Assembly: GCA_036389035.1 (NCBI GenBank)
Contig: DASVQQ010000002.1
Span: 62,001 to 126,000 of the forward strand
Source of the DNA: Jatrophihabitans sp.
GTDB lineage: Bacteria; Actinomycetota; Actinomycetes; Mycobacteriales; Jatrophihabitantaceae
Direction: 5' to 3'
Length of the DNA: 64,000 nucleotides
Shown here: in pieces, positions 37,005-46,382 of the stretch
How the letters are laid out: each line of letters begins with the position of its first letter
Position numbering within the stretch: position 1 is the stretch's first letter
The notes under the pieces: generated by a model
Seen by the model: only the letters and a program-made list of their open reading frames with translations
Told to the model about the DNA's origin: nothing
Databases searched by the model: none
Position numbers and translations under genes: made by a program

Positions 37005-39413
37005 GTGACCGCACAACCGCAGGCTCTGGCGCGCTCCGGCGCGCCCCAGTCCCTGACCGACTGGCTCCGGGGCTGGAGTGACGCGCAGCTGGTGACGCTG
37101 CTGCGCCGGCGTCCCGACCTCGCGCTGCCGGCGCCGGTCGACCTCAGCACGCTGGCCAGTAGAGCCAGTGTCCGCACTTCCATCTCGCGCGCCCTGGACG
37201 GCCTGGACGCCTTCACCCTGCGGACCCTGGAAGTGCTGGTCTGCGCCGGCCCGGACGCCTCGCTGAGCACGGTGCGGGCCTGGTTCGAGCCGGCGCTGGG
37301 CGCCGACGTCGCGGCCGCGGTGGACCGGCTGCGGGAGTGGGCGCTGGCCTGGGGCCCGGCCGAGCGGCTGCACCCGGTGGGCACCGTGCGCGAGGTGCTC
37401 GGGCCGTATCCGGCGGGTCTGGGACGTAGGGCGGCCGACCTGTACGCCTCGGTCAACGACATCGCGCTGGCCCCGCTGCTGCGCCGGTTGGGGCTGCCGC
37501 CGGCGACCCAGCCGCGCTCGGGCAGCTCGGCCGCGGCCACCATCGAGGACCAGCTCGATCAGCTGCTGGCCGACTGCTCGCCGGCCGAGCGCTCGGTCCT
37601 GGACCGGCTCGCGGCCGGGCCGCCGATCGGGGCACTGCGCAACGCCCTGACCGGCCGGCAGTCCAGCGTCGACGCCGACAACCCGGCCCGCGGCCTGGTC
37701 GAGCGGGGCCTGCTGGTGCCGATCGACAACCACACCGTCGAGCTGCCGCGCGAGATCGGGCTGGCCCTGCGCTCCCAGCCGGCCGGCGCGGCGACGCCCC
37801 GGCCGCCTGAGATCGAGGTGCTCGAGCGGGGCGCCCCGGTGATCGACGGCGGTGGCTGCACCCAGGTGCTCGAAACCGTCCGGCTGGTCGAACTGCTGCT
37901 CAACGAGATCGCTGCCGACCCACCCGGGCTGCTGCGCGCCGGCGGCCTCGGGGTGCGCGAGCTGCGCCGGCTGAGCCGCGCCGTGGATGCCGGCGAGCCG
38001 GTCACGGCGCTGCTGACCGAGGTCGCCTTCGAGGCCGGGCTGCTGTCCAGCACCACCACCGCCGACCCGGTCTACCTGCCGACCACCGAGTTCGACGGCT
38101 GGCTGCGGCAGGGCACGGCCGAGCGCTGGGTGCGGCTGGCGACCGCCTGGCTGTCGATGACCCGGTTACCGAGCCTGGTCGGCGCCCGCGACGACCGTGA
38201 CAAGACCATCGCGGCGCTGTCGGCGGACGCGGAGCGGCACAGCGCCCCGGCGTTGCGGCTGCAGTTGCTGGGCCTGCTTGCCGAGCTGGCCCCGGGGCTG
38301 GCGCCGGCCTCCGACGAGCAGGTGCTCGCCCGGCTCAGCTGGCAGGCGCCGCGACGGGCCTCGGTCAACCGCAAGAGCGCGGCGAGCATGCTCGGCGAGG
38401 CTGCGACCCTGGGGATGACCGGGTACGGCGCCATCACCGGCTACACCCGGGCGCTGTTCGACGGCGCCGGCACCGGGGCGGCGCAGGCCGAGGCCAACGC
38501 GGTCCATGCCCTGACCGCGGCGCTTCCCGAGGCAGTCGAGGAGTTCCTGCTGCAGCCGGACCTGACCGCGGTCGTTCCCGGCCCGCCCGGGCCGGAGCTG
38601 CAACGCGAGCTGAACCTGGTGGCCGACCTGGAGTCCACCGGCGGCGCGGCGGTGTACCGGATCTCCCCGGTCAGCCTGCGGCGGGCCCTGGACGCCGGGC
38701 GCACCGGTTCGGACCTGCAGCAGTTCTTCACCAGCCGCTCCCGCACCCCGGTGCCCCAAGCCCTGCACTACCTGATCAACGACGTGGCCACCCAGCACGG
38801 CCGGCTGCGGACCGGCACCGCCACCAGTTACCTGCGCTGTGACGACGAGGCGCTGCTGAGCCGGGTGCTGGCCGAACCGGGGCTGGAGTCCCTGGGGCTG
38901 GTGCGGATCGCCCCGACGGTGCTGATCTCGCCGGCGGCGATCTCCAGCGTGCTGGACCGGTTGCGCCGCGCCGGCTTCGCGCCGGCCGCCGAGTCCGCCG
39001 ACGGGGCGATGCTCAGTTTCGCGGCCGACGCGCCGCGGGTGCCGGCCCGCCAGCATTCGCGGATCTCGCGGGCCCGGGGCAACTCGATCAGCGAGAGCCA
39101 GCTGGTCGAGGTGGTCACCCGGCTGCGGGCGAGCGAGCGGTTGGCCGTGGCCATCACCAACTCCACCAGCCGGGTCTCCCAGCAGGTGCCGGGAGTGACC
39201 TCGGCCTCGATCCTGGAGCTGCTGCGCACCGCCGTCCGCGAGGAGCTGCTGATCGCGATCGGCTACGTCGACGACACCGGCACCCTGTCGCAGCGCACCA
39301 TGCTGCCGATCTCGGTGGGCGGCGGCATGGTGCGCGGCTACGACCCGTCGGACAGCCGGTTGCGCAGCTACCCGCTGCAGCGGATCACCACCGTCAGCGT
39401 GCTGGCCGACTGA
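37005..39413 (+). CDS. Helicase-associated (Helicase_C_3-type) protein, XPB partner
   Basis: This 802-residue protein resembles the mycobacterial Rv0862c group, encoded next to the XPB helicase. The N-terminal part is winged-helix-like (LTDWLRGWSDAQLVTLLRRRPDLALP). The C-terminal 200 residues contain HYLINDVATQHGRLRTGTATSYLRCDD and a WYL-like end: LLIAIGYVDDTGTLSQRTMLPISV. No Walker motifs are present, so it is not itself a helicase. It probably acts with XPB in DNA repair or transcription-coupled processes, but the role is not established. Confidence 0.83.
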   Translation: MTAQPQALARSGAPQSLTDWLRGWSDAQLVTLLRRRPDLALPAPVDLSTLASRASVRTSISRALDGLDAFTLRTLEVLVCAGPDASLSTVRAWFEPALGADVAAAVDRLREWALAWGPAERLHPVGTVREVLGPYPAGLGRRAADLYASVNDIALAPLLRRLGLPPATQPRSGSSAAATIEDQLDQLLADCSPAERSVLDRLAAGPPIGALRNALTGRQSSVDADNPARGLVERGLLVPIDNHTVELPREIGLALRSQPAGAATPRPPEIEVLERGAPVIDGGGCTQVLETVRLVELLLNEIAADPPGLLRAGGLGVRELRRLSRAVDAGEPVTALLTEVAFEAGLLSSTTTADPVYLPTTEFDGWLRQGTAERWVRLATAWLSMTRLPSLVGARDDRDKTIAALSADAERHSAPALRLQLLGLLAELAPGLAPASDEQVLARLSWQAPRRASVNRKSAASMLGEAATLGMTGYGAITGYTRALFDGAGTGAAQAEANAVHALTAALPEAVEEFLLQPDLTAVVPGPPGPELQRELNLVADLESTGGAAVYRISPVSLRRALDAGRTGSDLQQFFTSRSRTPVPQALHYLINDVATQHGRLRTGTATSYLRCDDEALLSRVLAEPGLESLGLVRIAPTVLISPAAISSVLDRLRRAGFAPAAESADGAMLSFAADAPRVPARQHSRISRARGNSISESQLVEVVTRLRASERLAVAITNSTSRVSQQVPGVTSASILELLRTAVREELLIAIGYVDDTGTLSQRTMLPISVGGGMVRGYDPSDSRLRSYPLQRITTVSVLAD

Positions 39414-39593
39414 GCCGCACCGGGCCGGCAGCCGCCGTCGGGGGTCGGGCCGGCAGCCGTCGTCGCGGGAACATCCGGACGCCTGAGATCCTTGGCACAA
39501 TGGAGCACTTGGGCCGGAGTGCGGCAGGCCAGCCGGACCTGCCGGGCCCGCTAGGCCCCCGAACCGCCAGCCAGCTTTGAGGAGCACACCCGG

Positions 39594-41243
39594 GTGACCG
39601 ACGGACCCCTGATCGTCCAGTCCGACAAGACGCTGCTGCTCGAGGTCGACCATCCCATGGCCGGCGACGCCCGCGCGGCCATCGCGCCGTTCGCCGAGCT
39701 GGAGCGATCCCCCGAGCACGTGCACACCTACCGGCTGACGCCGCTGGGGCTGTGGAACGCGCGCGCCGCCGGCCATGACGCCGAGCAGGTCGTCGACGCC
39801 CTGGTCCGCTTCTCGCGCTACACGGTGCCGCACGCGCTGCTGGTCGACGTCGCCGACACCATGGACCGCTATGGCCGGCTGCAGCTGGTCAAGCACCCGG
39901 TGCACGGCCTGGTCCTGATCAGCCTGGACCGCGCGGTGCTGGAGGAGGTGCTGCGGCAGAAGAAGATCGCCCCGATGCTGGGCGAGCGGATCGACGCCGA
40001 CACCGTGGCGGTGCACCCGTCCGAGCGTGGCCGGCTCAAGCAGGCGCTGCTCAAGGTCGGCTGGCCGGCCGAGGACCTGGCCGGCTATGTCGACGGCGAG
40101 GCGCATCCGATCGAGCTGGACAACGCCGACTGGACGCTGCGGCCCTACCAGCAGCAGGCGGTGGACTCGTTCTGGGCCGGCGGCTCGGGCGTGGTGGTGC
40201 TGCCCTGCGGCGCGGGCAAGACCCTGGTCGGCGCGGCGGCGATGGCCGAGGCCAAGGCGACCACCCTGATCCTGGTCACCAACACCGTCTCCGGACGGCA
40301 GTGGAAGCGGGAGCTGCTGGCCCGCACCAGCCTGACCGAGGAGGAGATCGGCGAGTACTCCGGCGAGCGGAAGGAGATCCGGCCGGTCACCATCGCCACC
40401 TACCAGATCATGACGACCCGGCGTAAGGGCGAGTACCGGCACCTGGAGCTGTTCGACTCCCGGGACTGGGGGCTGGTGATCTATGACGAGGTGCACCTGC
40501 TGCCGGCGCCGATCTTCCGGCTGACCGCTGACCTGCAGTCGCGCCGGCGGCTCGGCCTGACCGCGACGCTGGTCCGCGAGGACGGCCGGGAGGGCGACGT
40601 GTTCTCCCTGATCGGGCCCAAGCGCTATGACGCGCCGTGGAAGGACATCGAGAACCAGGGCTGGATCGCCCCGGCGGACTGCTCCGAGGTGCGGGTGACC
40701 CTGACCGACGCCGAGCGGATGGCCTATGCCACCGCCGAGCCCGAGGACAAGTACAAGCTGGCTGCCACCGCGCGCACCAAGTTGCCGGTGATCAAGGCGA
40801 TCGTGGACCAGCACCCCGATGACCAGGTGCTGGTGATCGGCGCCTACCTCGACCAGCTGGAGGAGATCTCCGAGCATCTGGGCGACATCCCGATCATCCA
40901 GGGCTCCACGCCCAACCGGGAGCGCGAGCGGCTCTATGACTCCTTCCGGGCCGGCGAGACCCGGGTGCTGGTGGTCAGCAAGGTGGCCAACTTCTCCATC
41001 GACCTGCCCGAGGCGGCGGTGGCGGTCCAGATCTCGGGCACCTTCGGCTCCCGCCAGGAGGAGGCGCAGCGGCTGGGACGGGTGCTGCGGCCCAAGCACG
41101 ACGGCCGGCAGGCGCACTTCTACACCGTGGTCAGCCGCGACAGCCTGGACGCCGACTACGCCGCCCACCGGCAGCGGTTCCTGGCCGAGCAGGGCTACGC
41201 CTACACGATCATCGACGCCGACGACCTGCTCCGTCCGCTGTAG
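39594..41243 (+). CDS. DNA repair helicase XPB (SF2, 3-prime to 5-prime)
   Basis: This 549-residue bacterial XPB has an N-terminal damage-recognition-like domain (1-175), Walker A CGAGKT (205-210), the DEVH box (298-301) and the XPB-specific RED motif (328-330). The second RecA domain includes QISGTFGSRQEEAQRLGRVLRPK as motif VI. The start is GTG 39594 after GGAGCACACCCGG. The 180 bp upstream contain a direct repeat GGGCCGGCAGCCG (39422, 39449) and otherwise only promoter space. Confidence 0.95.
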   Translation: MTDGPLIVQSDKTLLLEVDHPMAGDARAAIAPFAELERSPEHVHTYRLTPLGLWNARAAGHDAEQVVDALVRFSRYTVPHALLVDVADTMDRYGRLQLVKHPVHGLVLISLDRAVLEEVLRQKKIAPMLGERIDADTVAVHPSERGRLKQALLKVGWPAEDLAGYVDGEAHPIELDNADWTLRPYQQQAVDSFWAGGSGVVVLPCGAGKTLVGAAAMAEAKATTLILVTNTVSGRQWKRELLARTSLTEEEIGEYSGERKEIRPVTIATYQIMTTRRKGEYRHLELFDSRDWGLVIYDEVHLLPAPIFRLTADLQSRRRLGLTATLVREDGREGDVFSLIGPKRYDAPWKDIENQGWIAPADCSEVRVTLTDAERMAYATAEPEDKYKLAATARTKLPVIKAIVDQHPDDQVLVIGAYLDQLEEISEHLGDIPIIQGSTPNRERERLYDSFRAGETRVLVVSKVANFSIDLPEAAVAVQISGTFGSRQEEAQRLGRVLRPKHDGRQAHFYTVVSRDSLDADYAAHRQRFLAEQGYAYTIIDADDLLRPL

Positions 41244-41359
41244 ATCGTCTCTTCTCCCAGCAGGGTTCTGGCTGGCTCGGCAACAGTCTGGCGACGCGCC
41301 CTGCTCTGACCCGCCCAACTTGTCCTAGACTGGCACCAGGTGAGCAGCCTACCTGTGCG

Positions 41360-41393
41360 ATGTTGTTGACTTATGTTGTGGATTGATCAATCC
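41360..41393 (+). promoter_or_regulatory. Candidate operator of the DeoR-galT operon
   Basis: ATGTTGT occurs twice 13 bp apart (41360, 41373), followed by the perfect 14-bp palindrome GGATTGATCAATCC (41380-41393). TTGACT at 41366-41371 could be the -35 box. DeoR-family regulators often bind such direct repeats at their own promoters. The start codon lies 57 bp downstream. Confidence 0.5.
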
Positions 41394-41450
41394 TGGACTT
41401 AAGTGATGCGAACCAGCGACACGCCACTCCAGCACCACAGGACGGTATCG

Positions 41451-42254
41451 ATGCTCGCTCGCCAGCGTCAGGCGCGGATCCTCGATGAGGTACGCCGAGC
41501 CGGCGGAGTGCGGGTCTCCGAGCTGACCCTCCTGCTGGGCGTCTCGGACATGACGATCCGCCGCGACCTCGACCAGCTGTCATCCGACGGCGCCATCCAG
41601 AAGGTGCACGGCGGCGCGGTGCTCGGCAGCCACGTCACCGAGGAGCCCGGCTTCGAGGTCAAGAGCAACCTGGCGCAGCCGGCCAAGCAGGCGATCGCGG
41701 CCCAGGCCGCCCGGATGATCGCCCCCGGCACCGCCGTCGCGCTGTCGGCCGGCACCACCACCTGGGCGCTGGGCCGCCACGTCGCCTCGATCCCGGGGCT
41801 GACAGTGGTGACCAACTCGACCGCGGTCGCCGACACCATCTGCTCGTCGGAGAGCACCAAGCTGACCGTGATCCTCACCGGCGGCGTCCGCACCCCGAGC
41901 GCGGCGCTGGTCGGGCCGGTCGCCGACAGCACCATCCGGTCGCTGCATTTCGACCAGCTGTTCCTCGGCGTGCACGGCATGGACGCCGTCGCCGGCTTCA
42001 CCACCCCCAACCTGGCCGAGGCCGAGACCAACCGGGCGTTGATCGACCGGGCCCAGGTGGTGATCGTGATGGCCGACTCGTCCAAGTGGACGACCGTCGG
42101 GCTGGCCGATTTCGGACCGCTGTCGGCCGCCGACGTCCTGATCACCGACGATGGCCTGTCCGACGAAGCCCGGGCCGTGCTGAAGGAGTCGGTCGGCGAG
42201 CTGGTCGTGGTACCGGCCGCCACTGAGGGCAGCAGAGAAGGTGCCAGGGCATGA
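41451..42254 (+). CDS. DeoR/GlpR-family transcriptional regulator
   Basis: This 267-residue regulator has an N-terminal HTH (QRQARILDEVRRAGGVRVSELTLLLGVSDMTIRRDLDQL) and the VHGGAV hinge, then a DeoR effector domain related to ribose-5-phosphate isomerase. This includes IAPGTAVALSAGTTTWALG and the terminal VVIVMADSSKWTTVGLADFGPL, which bind sugar phosphates. AGGAC 7 bp before ATG 41451 decides this start against an earlier in-frame GTG at 41403. Its stop overlaps the galT start, so it probably senses a galactose-pathway intermediate. Confidence 0.92.
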   Translation: MLARQRQARILDEVRRAGGVRVSELTLLLGVSDMTIRRDLDQLSSDGAIQKVHGGAVLGSHVTEEPGFEVKSNLAQPAKQAIAAQAARMIAPGTAVALSAGTTTWALGRHVASIPGLTVVTNSTAVADTICSSESTKLTVILTGGVRTPSAALVGPVADSTIRSLHFDQLFLGVHGMDAVAGFTTPNLAEAETNRALIDRAQVVIVMADSSKWTTVGLADFGPLSAADVLITDDGLSDEARAVLKESVGELVVVPAATEGSREGARA

Positions 42255-43330
42255 CCCACCGGCAGCACAGCAGCCTGGCCGACGGCCGGGACCTGTTCTA
42301 CTACGACCTGAAGCCGGGCAACGACCGGTCCGCCCCGGACACCCGCGAGCTGCCCGAGACCGCCACCTCGTCCCAGATCCGCTGGGACCCGCTGTTCAGC
42401 GAGTGGACGGTGATCGCCGGGCACCGGCAGTCGCGCACCTACAAACCGCCGGCCAGCCTGTGCCCGCTGTGCCCGAGCACCGAGGGCAAGGCCACCGAGA
42501 TCCCGGCCGCCGACTACGACGTGGCGGTGTTCGAGAACCGGTTTCCCTCACTTGCCGTCGAGGCCGCCGACGCCTTCGGGGTCGTCGAGGAGTTCCCGTT
42601 CCGATCCGGCCCGGGCACCGGGCGCTGCGAGGTGGTGTGCTTCACCAGCGACCACAACACCTCCTTCGCCCAGCTCAGCCAGCAGCATGCCCGGACGGTG
42701 ATCGACGCCCTGGCCGACCGGACTGCCGAGCTGAGCCGGCTGCCCGAGGTGGAGTACGTCTTCTGCTTCGAGAACCGGGGCGAGGAGATCGGCGTGACGC
42801 TGTCGCACCCGCACGGCCAGATCTATGGCTACCCATTCGTGCCGCCGCGGATGCTGCGGGCGGCCCAGACCGCCGCCGCCTACTCCGACGAGCACGGCCA
42901 GTGCCTGCGCTGCGAGCTGCTACGCCGCGAGGTGGCCGCCGGTGAGCGGATCATCAGCCGCGGCGAGCACTGGACGGCGCTGGTGCCGTTCGCGGCCCGC
43001 TGGCCCTACGAGGCCAGGCTGGTCGCCAACCGTCACGTCGCCAGCCTGCCGGAGCTGACCGAGGACGAGCGCGACGACCTGGCCAGCAGCTACCTGGACC
43101 TGCTGCAGCGTTTCGACCGGCTGTTCGACACCCCGACGCCCTATATCGCAGGCTGGCACCAGGCGCCGGTCCGGCAGTTCGCCGACAGCTGGCACCTGGG
43201 CACCGAGGTCTTCACCATCCGGCGGGCCGCGGGCAAGCTGAAGTACCTGGCCGGCTCGGAGTCCGGGGCCGCGGTGTGGGTCAACGACATCACCCCCGAG
43301 AACGCGGCTGCCCAGCTGCGCGGCGACTGA
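42251..43330 (+). CDS. galT: Galactose-1-phosphate uridylyltransferase
   Basis: This 359-residue enzyme exchanges UMP between UDP-glucose and galactose-1-phosphate. The nucleophile motif is H186-P-H188-G-Q190, and the zinc-binding CPLC is at 71-74. It starts in the DeoR stop (ATGA). galK and galE are not adjacent, because a convergent MerR gene follows and overlaps the last 41 bp. Galactokinase must be encoded elsewhere. Confidence 0.95.
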   Translation: MTHRQHSSLADGRDLFYYDLKPGNDRSAPDTRELPETATSSQIRWDPLFSEWTVIAGHRQSRTYKPPASLCPLCPSTEGKATEIPAADYDVAVFENRFPSLAVEAADAFGVVEEFPFRSGPGTGRCEVVCFTSDHNTSFAQLSQQHARTVIDALADRTAELSRLPEVEYVFCFENRGEEIGVTLSHPHGQIYGYPFVPPRMLRAAQTAAAYSDEHGQCLRCELLRREVAAGERIISRGEHWTALVPFAARWPYEARLVANRHVASLPELTEDERDDLASSYLDLLQRFDRLFDTPTPYIAGWHQAPVRQFADSWHLGTEVFTIRRAAGKLKYLAGSESGAAVWVNDITPENAAAQLRGD

Positions 43331-44288
43331 GCCGCACCTGCGCGACCGGCTGCTGCGCCGACCGCGCCCTGGCCGGATGCGCCTTGCCAGGCAACGTCTC
43401 CTTCGGCAGCGGCTCCGCAGGCAGCACCTTGGCAGGGACAGCCTTGGCAGGGACAGCCTTGGCAGGGACACCCTTGGCGGGAACATTCCTGGCAGGGGCA
43501 GTCTTGGCAGGGACACCTTTGGCAGGCACTGCCTTCTCCGGAACAGCCTTCGCGGCTCGTCCCTTCACCGGTGACTTCTTCGCCGGCGACTTCTTCGTCG
43601 CCGATTTCTTCGCGGGCTGCCGCGTCGCGGGCGGTTCCTCCGAGGACGGCTCCTCCGAGGACGACTCCTCCGGGCCGAACCGAGCCAGGCTGACCGCCTC
43701 CTGCGCGGCCAGCCGCAGCTGGGTCAGCAGCTCTCCGTAGATCACCGTGCCGACGGCGACGGTGTGGGCCGCCTCGGCGCGCGGAGCATGGACCGGGATG
43801 TGATCCATCTCGACCTCGGCCACCGCCAGGGCGGCATCGGCCCACGGCCGGAGGCTCTCGGCGTCCACCGGCTCGCCCTCGCCACGCAGCACGTCCAGCA
43901 CCCGGGCCAGCGAGTCGAGCAGCGGCGAGTCATCGGTGAGTGTCCAGTCCAGGCCCGCCAGCAGCTCGGCGGCGAGCTCGAGACCGTCTTCGGTGGCCGA
44001 GGTCGAGCCCTTGAAGCCGGCGACCGCCAGCTGGGTGACACCCAGCAGGTCCAGCAGTGGAAGCTCCTCGTCGTCGACGGCAGCCAGCACGGTCCCGACG
44101 GTCGCGACCGGCAGGTCGGCTATGTCCCGCAATGCCCTGATCAGGCGGAGGCGTTCCAGGTGTGAGTCGCTGTACTCGGCCTGGGTCCGTGAGATCGGCG
44201 TGCCAGCCGGCAGCAGGCCTTCGCGCAGGTAGAACTTGATCGTCGCGACCGGCAGGCCGCTCAGTTCGGCCAGCTCCGAAATCCGCAC
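43290..44288 (-). CDS. MerR-family regulator with histone H1-like C-terminal tail
   Basis: This 332-residue protein has residues 1-70 as a MerR DNA-binding domain (RISELAELSGLPVATIKFYLREGLLPAG). Residues 75-205 are an all-helical effector or dimer region without a known ligand motif. Residues 207-332 are a tail: first SSSEEPSSEEPP, then Lys-Ala-Pro repeats (KKSPAKKSPVKG and about nine VPAK-type pentapeptides). The tail is highly basic and H1-like, and its DNA is a 15-bp tandem repeat (about 43418-43545). AAAGGGG precedes GTG 44288. It is divergent from a DUF4188 gene across a palindromic promoter and overlaps galT by 41 bp at its 3-prime end. Confidence 0.87.
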   Translation of the reverse strand: MRISELAELSGLPVATIKFYLREGLLPAGTPISRTQAEYSDSHLERLRLIRALRDIADLPVATVGTVLAAVDDEELPLLDLLGVTQLAVAGFKGSTSATEDGLELAAELLAGLDWTLTDDSPLLDSLARVLDVLRGEGEPVDAESLRPWADAALAVAEVEMDHIPVHAPRAEAAHTVAVGTVIYGELLTQLRLAAQEAVSLARFGPEESSSEEPSSEEPPATRQPAKKSATKKSPAKKSPVKGRAAKAVPEKAVPAKGVPAKTAPARNVPAKGVPAKAVPAKAVPAKVLPAEPLPKETLPGKAHPARARSAQQPVAQVRLSRRAAGQPRSRG

Positions 44289-44300
44289 CGGGTCGCCCCT

Positions 44301-44329
44301 TTGAAAAGACTGGATAGCAGCGCTATCCT
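44301..44329 (+). promoter_or_regulatory. MerR-type operator-promoter between the MerR and DUF4188 genes
   Basis: TTGAAA (44301-44306) and TATCCT (44324-44329) are spaced 17 bp. Between and into the -10 lies the perfect inverted repeat GGATAGC-AGC-GCTATCC (44312-44328). A further CTATC half-site is at 44347. The palindrome is the expected binding site for the adjacent regulator. On the opposite strand, TTCAAT and TATCCA with 16 bp spacing could drive the MerR gene. Confidence 0.65.
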
Positions 44330-44364
44330 AGTATTGAACAGTGACACTATCTAAGGAGCACCAG

Positions 44365-44970
44365 GTGCCCTCCAAGCCAATCGCCGAGTCCATTACAGCC
44401 GATCATGACGCCGATGTGGTGGTGTTCCTGATCGGCATGCGGATCAACCGCTGGCGCAGCGTTCGATACTGGGCCCCAGTTCTACTCGCCTTCCTGCCGA
44501 TGGTCCGGGAACTGCTCAGGGAGCCGGCCTCCGGTTGCCGCTCGGTCCAGACCTTCTGGTCCGGACGCACCATCCTGACGGTGCAGTACTGGGACTCGGT
44601 GGACCAGCTGATCAGCTATGCCCACGATCCCCAGGCCAAGCACCGGCCGACCTGGCGGGCATTCAACCGCAACGCCGCCAAGACCACCGCCGTCGGCATC
44701 TTCCACGAGACCTACTCCGTCCAGTCAGGACACTACGAAACCATCTACCGGTCGATGCCGCCGTCCGGACTCGCCGCCGCCACTGACAGCGTGGTGCCGG
44801 TCGCCCGTCGCGGGATCACCGCCCGGGACCGGCTGGCCACCGGCGCCCGACGGCCGGCCCCGGACCGCAGGGTGGCGGCTGAGTACCCGGCGACGCCTGC
44901 CCACACCCCGCTCGGCTGCCCGCACGCGGCCACCGATACGGACCGGCTGGCCGACGCGGTCAGCGGGTGA
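44365..44970 (+). CDS. DUF4188 domain protein (heme-monooxygenase-like fold)
   Basis: This protein of about 201 residues shows the DUF4188 pattern: VVVFLIGMRINRWRSVRYWAPVLLAFLPMVREL, then QTFWSGRTILTVQYWDSVDQLISYAHD and HETYSVQSGHYETIYRSMPPSGLA. The fold is that of dimeric ferredoxin-like monooxygenases, and the biochemical role is unknown. AAGGAG lies 6 bp before GTG 44365, which decides this start over GTG 44341. It is the likely target of the divergent MerR regulator. Residues after about 150 are Arg/Pro-rich and probably disordered. Confidence 0.82.
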   Translation: MPSKPIAESITADHDADVVVFLIGMRINRWRSVRYWAPVLLAFLPMVRELLREPASGCRSVQTFWSGRTILTVQYWDSVDQLISYAHDPQAKHRPTWRAFNRNAAKTTAVGIFHETYSVQSGHYETIYRSMPPSGLAAATDSVVPVARRGITARDRLATGARRPAPDRRVAAEYPATPAHTPLGCPHAATDTDRLADAVSG

Positions 44971-44991
44971 GCCGACGCGGTCAGCGGGTGA
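44950..44991 (+). repeat. 21-bp tandem duplication across the DUF4188 stop codon
   Basis: The 21-bp unit beginning GCCGACGCGG and ending TCAGCGGGTGA occurs twice in direct succession (44950-44970, 44971-44991). The TGA of the first copy is the gene's stop; the second copy is an exact duplicate with its own in-frame TGA, ten bases before the convergent DUF2505 gene ends. Confidence 0.95.
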
Positions 44992-45001
44992 GCCGGCGGC
45001 C

Positions 45002-45499
45002 TCAGCGGTTCTGGCGTACCCAGTCCTGACCCACTCGCTGTTCGATGCGCAGCGCGGCTTCGATCACCTTCACGATCTCGGGCTCGATCTGGCGGCCCAG
45101 GAACGGGATGCTGACCTTGACCTCGCCGCTCACCAACTCGGTCGAGCCCTCCGGCGCCGGCGACAGCACCATCGACCCGGTCATGCTGGCCGGTTGCCCC
45201 TTGACGGTCACGTCGACCACCGCGGTGCGGACGCCGGTCGGCCCCGGCGCGCTCCACTGCTCCACCTGGGTGATCGAGATGCTCTCACCGACGAACCTGC
45301 GGATGTAGTCAGGCACCTTCGGCGCCATCTCCCGCTGCACCCGGACCCGGGCGCCGCCATCGGCCGACTGCTCGATCAGGACGTCGTAGGACAGCGCGCC
45401 GGACTCCCGGCAGGCCTGCTCCCGGACGCTCTGCTCGACCCGGCTGGCGAAGATCTGCTCGACGGTGGCCGGCGCTGAGGTCTCGACACGCAATTTCAT
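45002..45499 (-). CDS. DUF2505 domain protein
   Basis: This 165-residue protein is of a START/SRPBCC-like actinobacterial family. Recognisable parts are [35 protein letters not shown] near the N-terminus, [12 protein letters not shown] in the middle, and [30 protein letters not shown] at the end. The fold suggests binding of a hydrophobic ligand, but the function is unknown. It is divergent from thyA with 72 bp between starts. Confidence 0.85.
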   Translation of the reverse strand: MKLRVETSAPATVEQIFASRVEQSVREQACRESGALSYDVLIEQSADGGARVRVQREMAPKVPDYIRRFVGESISITQVEQWSAPGPTGVRTAVVDVTVKGQPASMTGSMVLSPAPEGSTELVSGEVKVSIPFLGRQIEPEIVKVIEAALRIEQRVGQDWVRQNR

Positions 45500-45571
45500 A
45501 GGCGCATCATCGCCGATGACGCGCCTCGGCGTGCCCACCGGGTCACGTCCGGCGCTGCTACCGTTGCCAGG

Positions 45572-46366
45572 ATGCGGCAGTATCTGGATCTCCTCGACAC
45601 CGTCCTGCACAAGGGCGTGCGCAAGGGCGACCGGACCGGCACCGGCACCCTGAGCGTGTTCGGGCATCAGATGCGCTTCGACCTCGCCGACGGCTTTCCG
45701 GTGGTCACCACCAAGAAGCTGCACCTGAAATCGGTGGTCGGCGAGCTGATCTGGTTCCTGCGGGGCTCCACCAACGTCAGGTGGCTGCAGCAGCAGGGAA
45801 TCAGCATCTGGGACGAGTGGGCCGACCCCGACGGCGAGCTGGGCCCCGTCTACGGGTATCAGTGGCGCTCCTGGCCGGCTCCGGACGGCCGCCGGATCGA
45901 CCAGATCGCCAACCTGGTCGACTCGATCCGGACCAATCCCGACTCCCGGCGCCACATCGTCAGCGCCTGGAACGTCGCCGAGGTGGAGCAGATGGCCTTG
46001 CCGCCATGCCACACGATGTTCCAGTTCTACGTCGCCGAGGGCCGGTTGTCCTGCCAGCTCTACCAGCGCTCGGCCGACGTCTTTCTCGGCGTGCCGTTCA
46101 ACATCGCCTCCTACGCCCTGCTGACCCACCTGATCGCCCAGGTCACCGACCTGCAGCCGGGCGAGTTCGTACACACCCTGGGCGATGCCCACCTCTATCT
46201 CAACCACGTCGAGCAGGCCGAACTGCAGTTGAGCCGCGAGCCGCGGCCGTTGCCCACCCTGCGACTGAACCCGGCGCGCCGGCAGCTCGACGAGTTCGAG
46301 ATCGCCGACGTCGCGCTGGAGGGCTATGACCCGCACCCGTCGATCAAGGCGCCGATCGCGGTCTGA
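45572..46366 (+). CDS. thyA: Thymidylate synthase
   Basis: This 264-residue enzyme methylates dUMP to dTMP with methylene-tetrahydrofolate. It matches the E. coli ThyA length and numbering: catalytic Cys146 in [12 protein letters not shown], the [11 protein letters not shown] phosphate loop and the [20 protein letters not shown] signature. The usual partner folA is not the next gene. It is convergent with a YciI-like gene. Confidence 0.97.
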   Translation: MRQYLDLLDTVLHKGVRKGDRTGTGTLSVFGHQMRFDLADGFPVVTTKKLHLKSVVGELIWFLRGSTNVRWLQQQGISIWDEWADPDGELGPVYGYQWRSWPAPDGRRIDQIANLVDSIRTNPDSRRHIVSAWNVAEVEQMALPPCHTMFQFYVAEGRLSCQLYQRSADVFLGVPFNIASYALLTHLIAQVTDLQPGEFVHTLGDAHLYLNHVEQAELQLSREPRPLPTLRLNPARRQLDEFEIADVALEGYDPHPSIKAPIAV

Positions 46367-46382
46367 GCCCCGCTCCCGGGCT

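Noticed and set aside
38166..41318. A 1050-codon open frame antisense to the helicase pair
   Set aside because: High GC makes long antisense frames common. This one is Arg/Gln/Gly-biased, has no recognisable domain, and both opposite-strand genes are clear.
43331..43560. galK expected after galT
   Set aside because: The plus-strand frames here are repeats antisense to the MerR tail, with no GHMP kinase motif.
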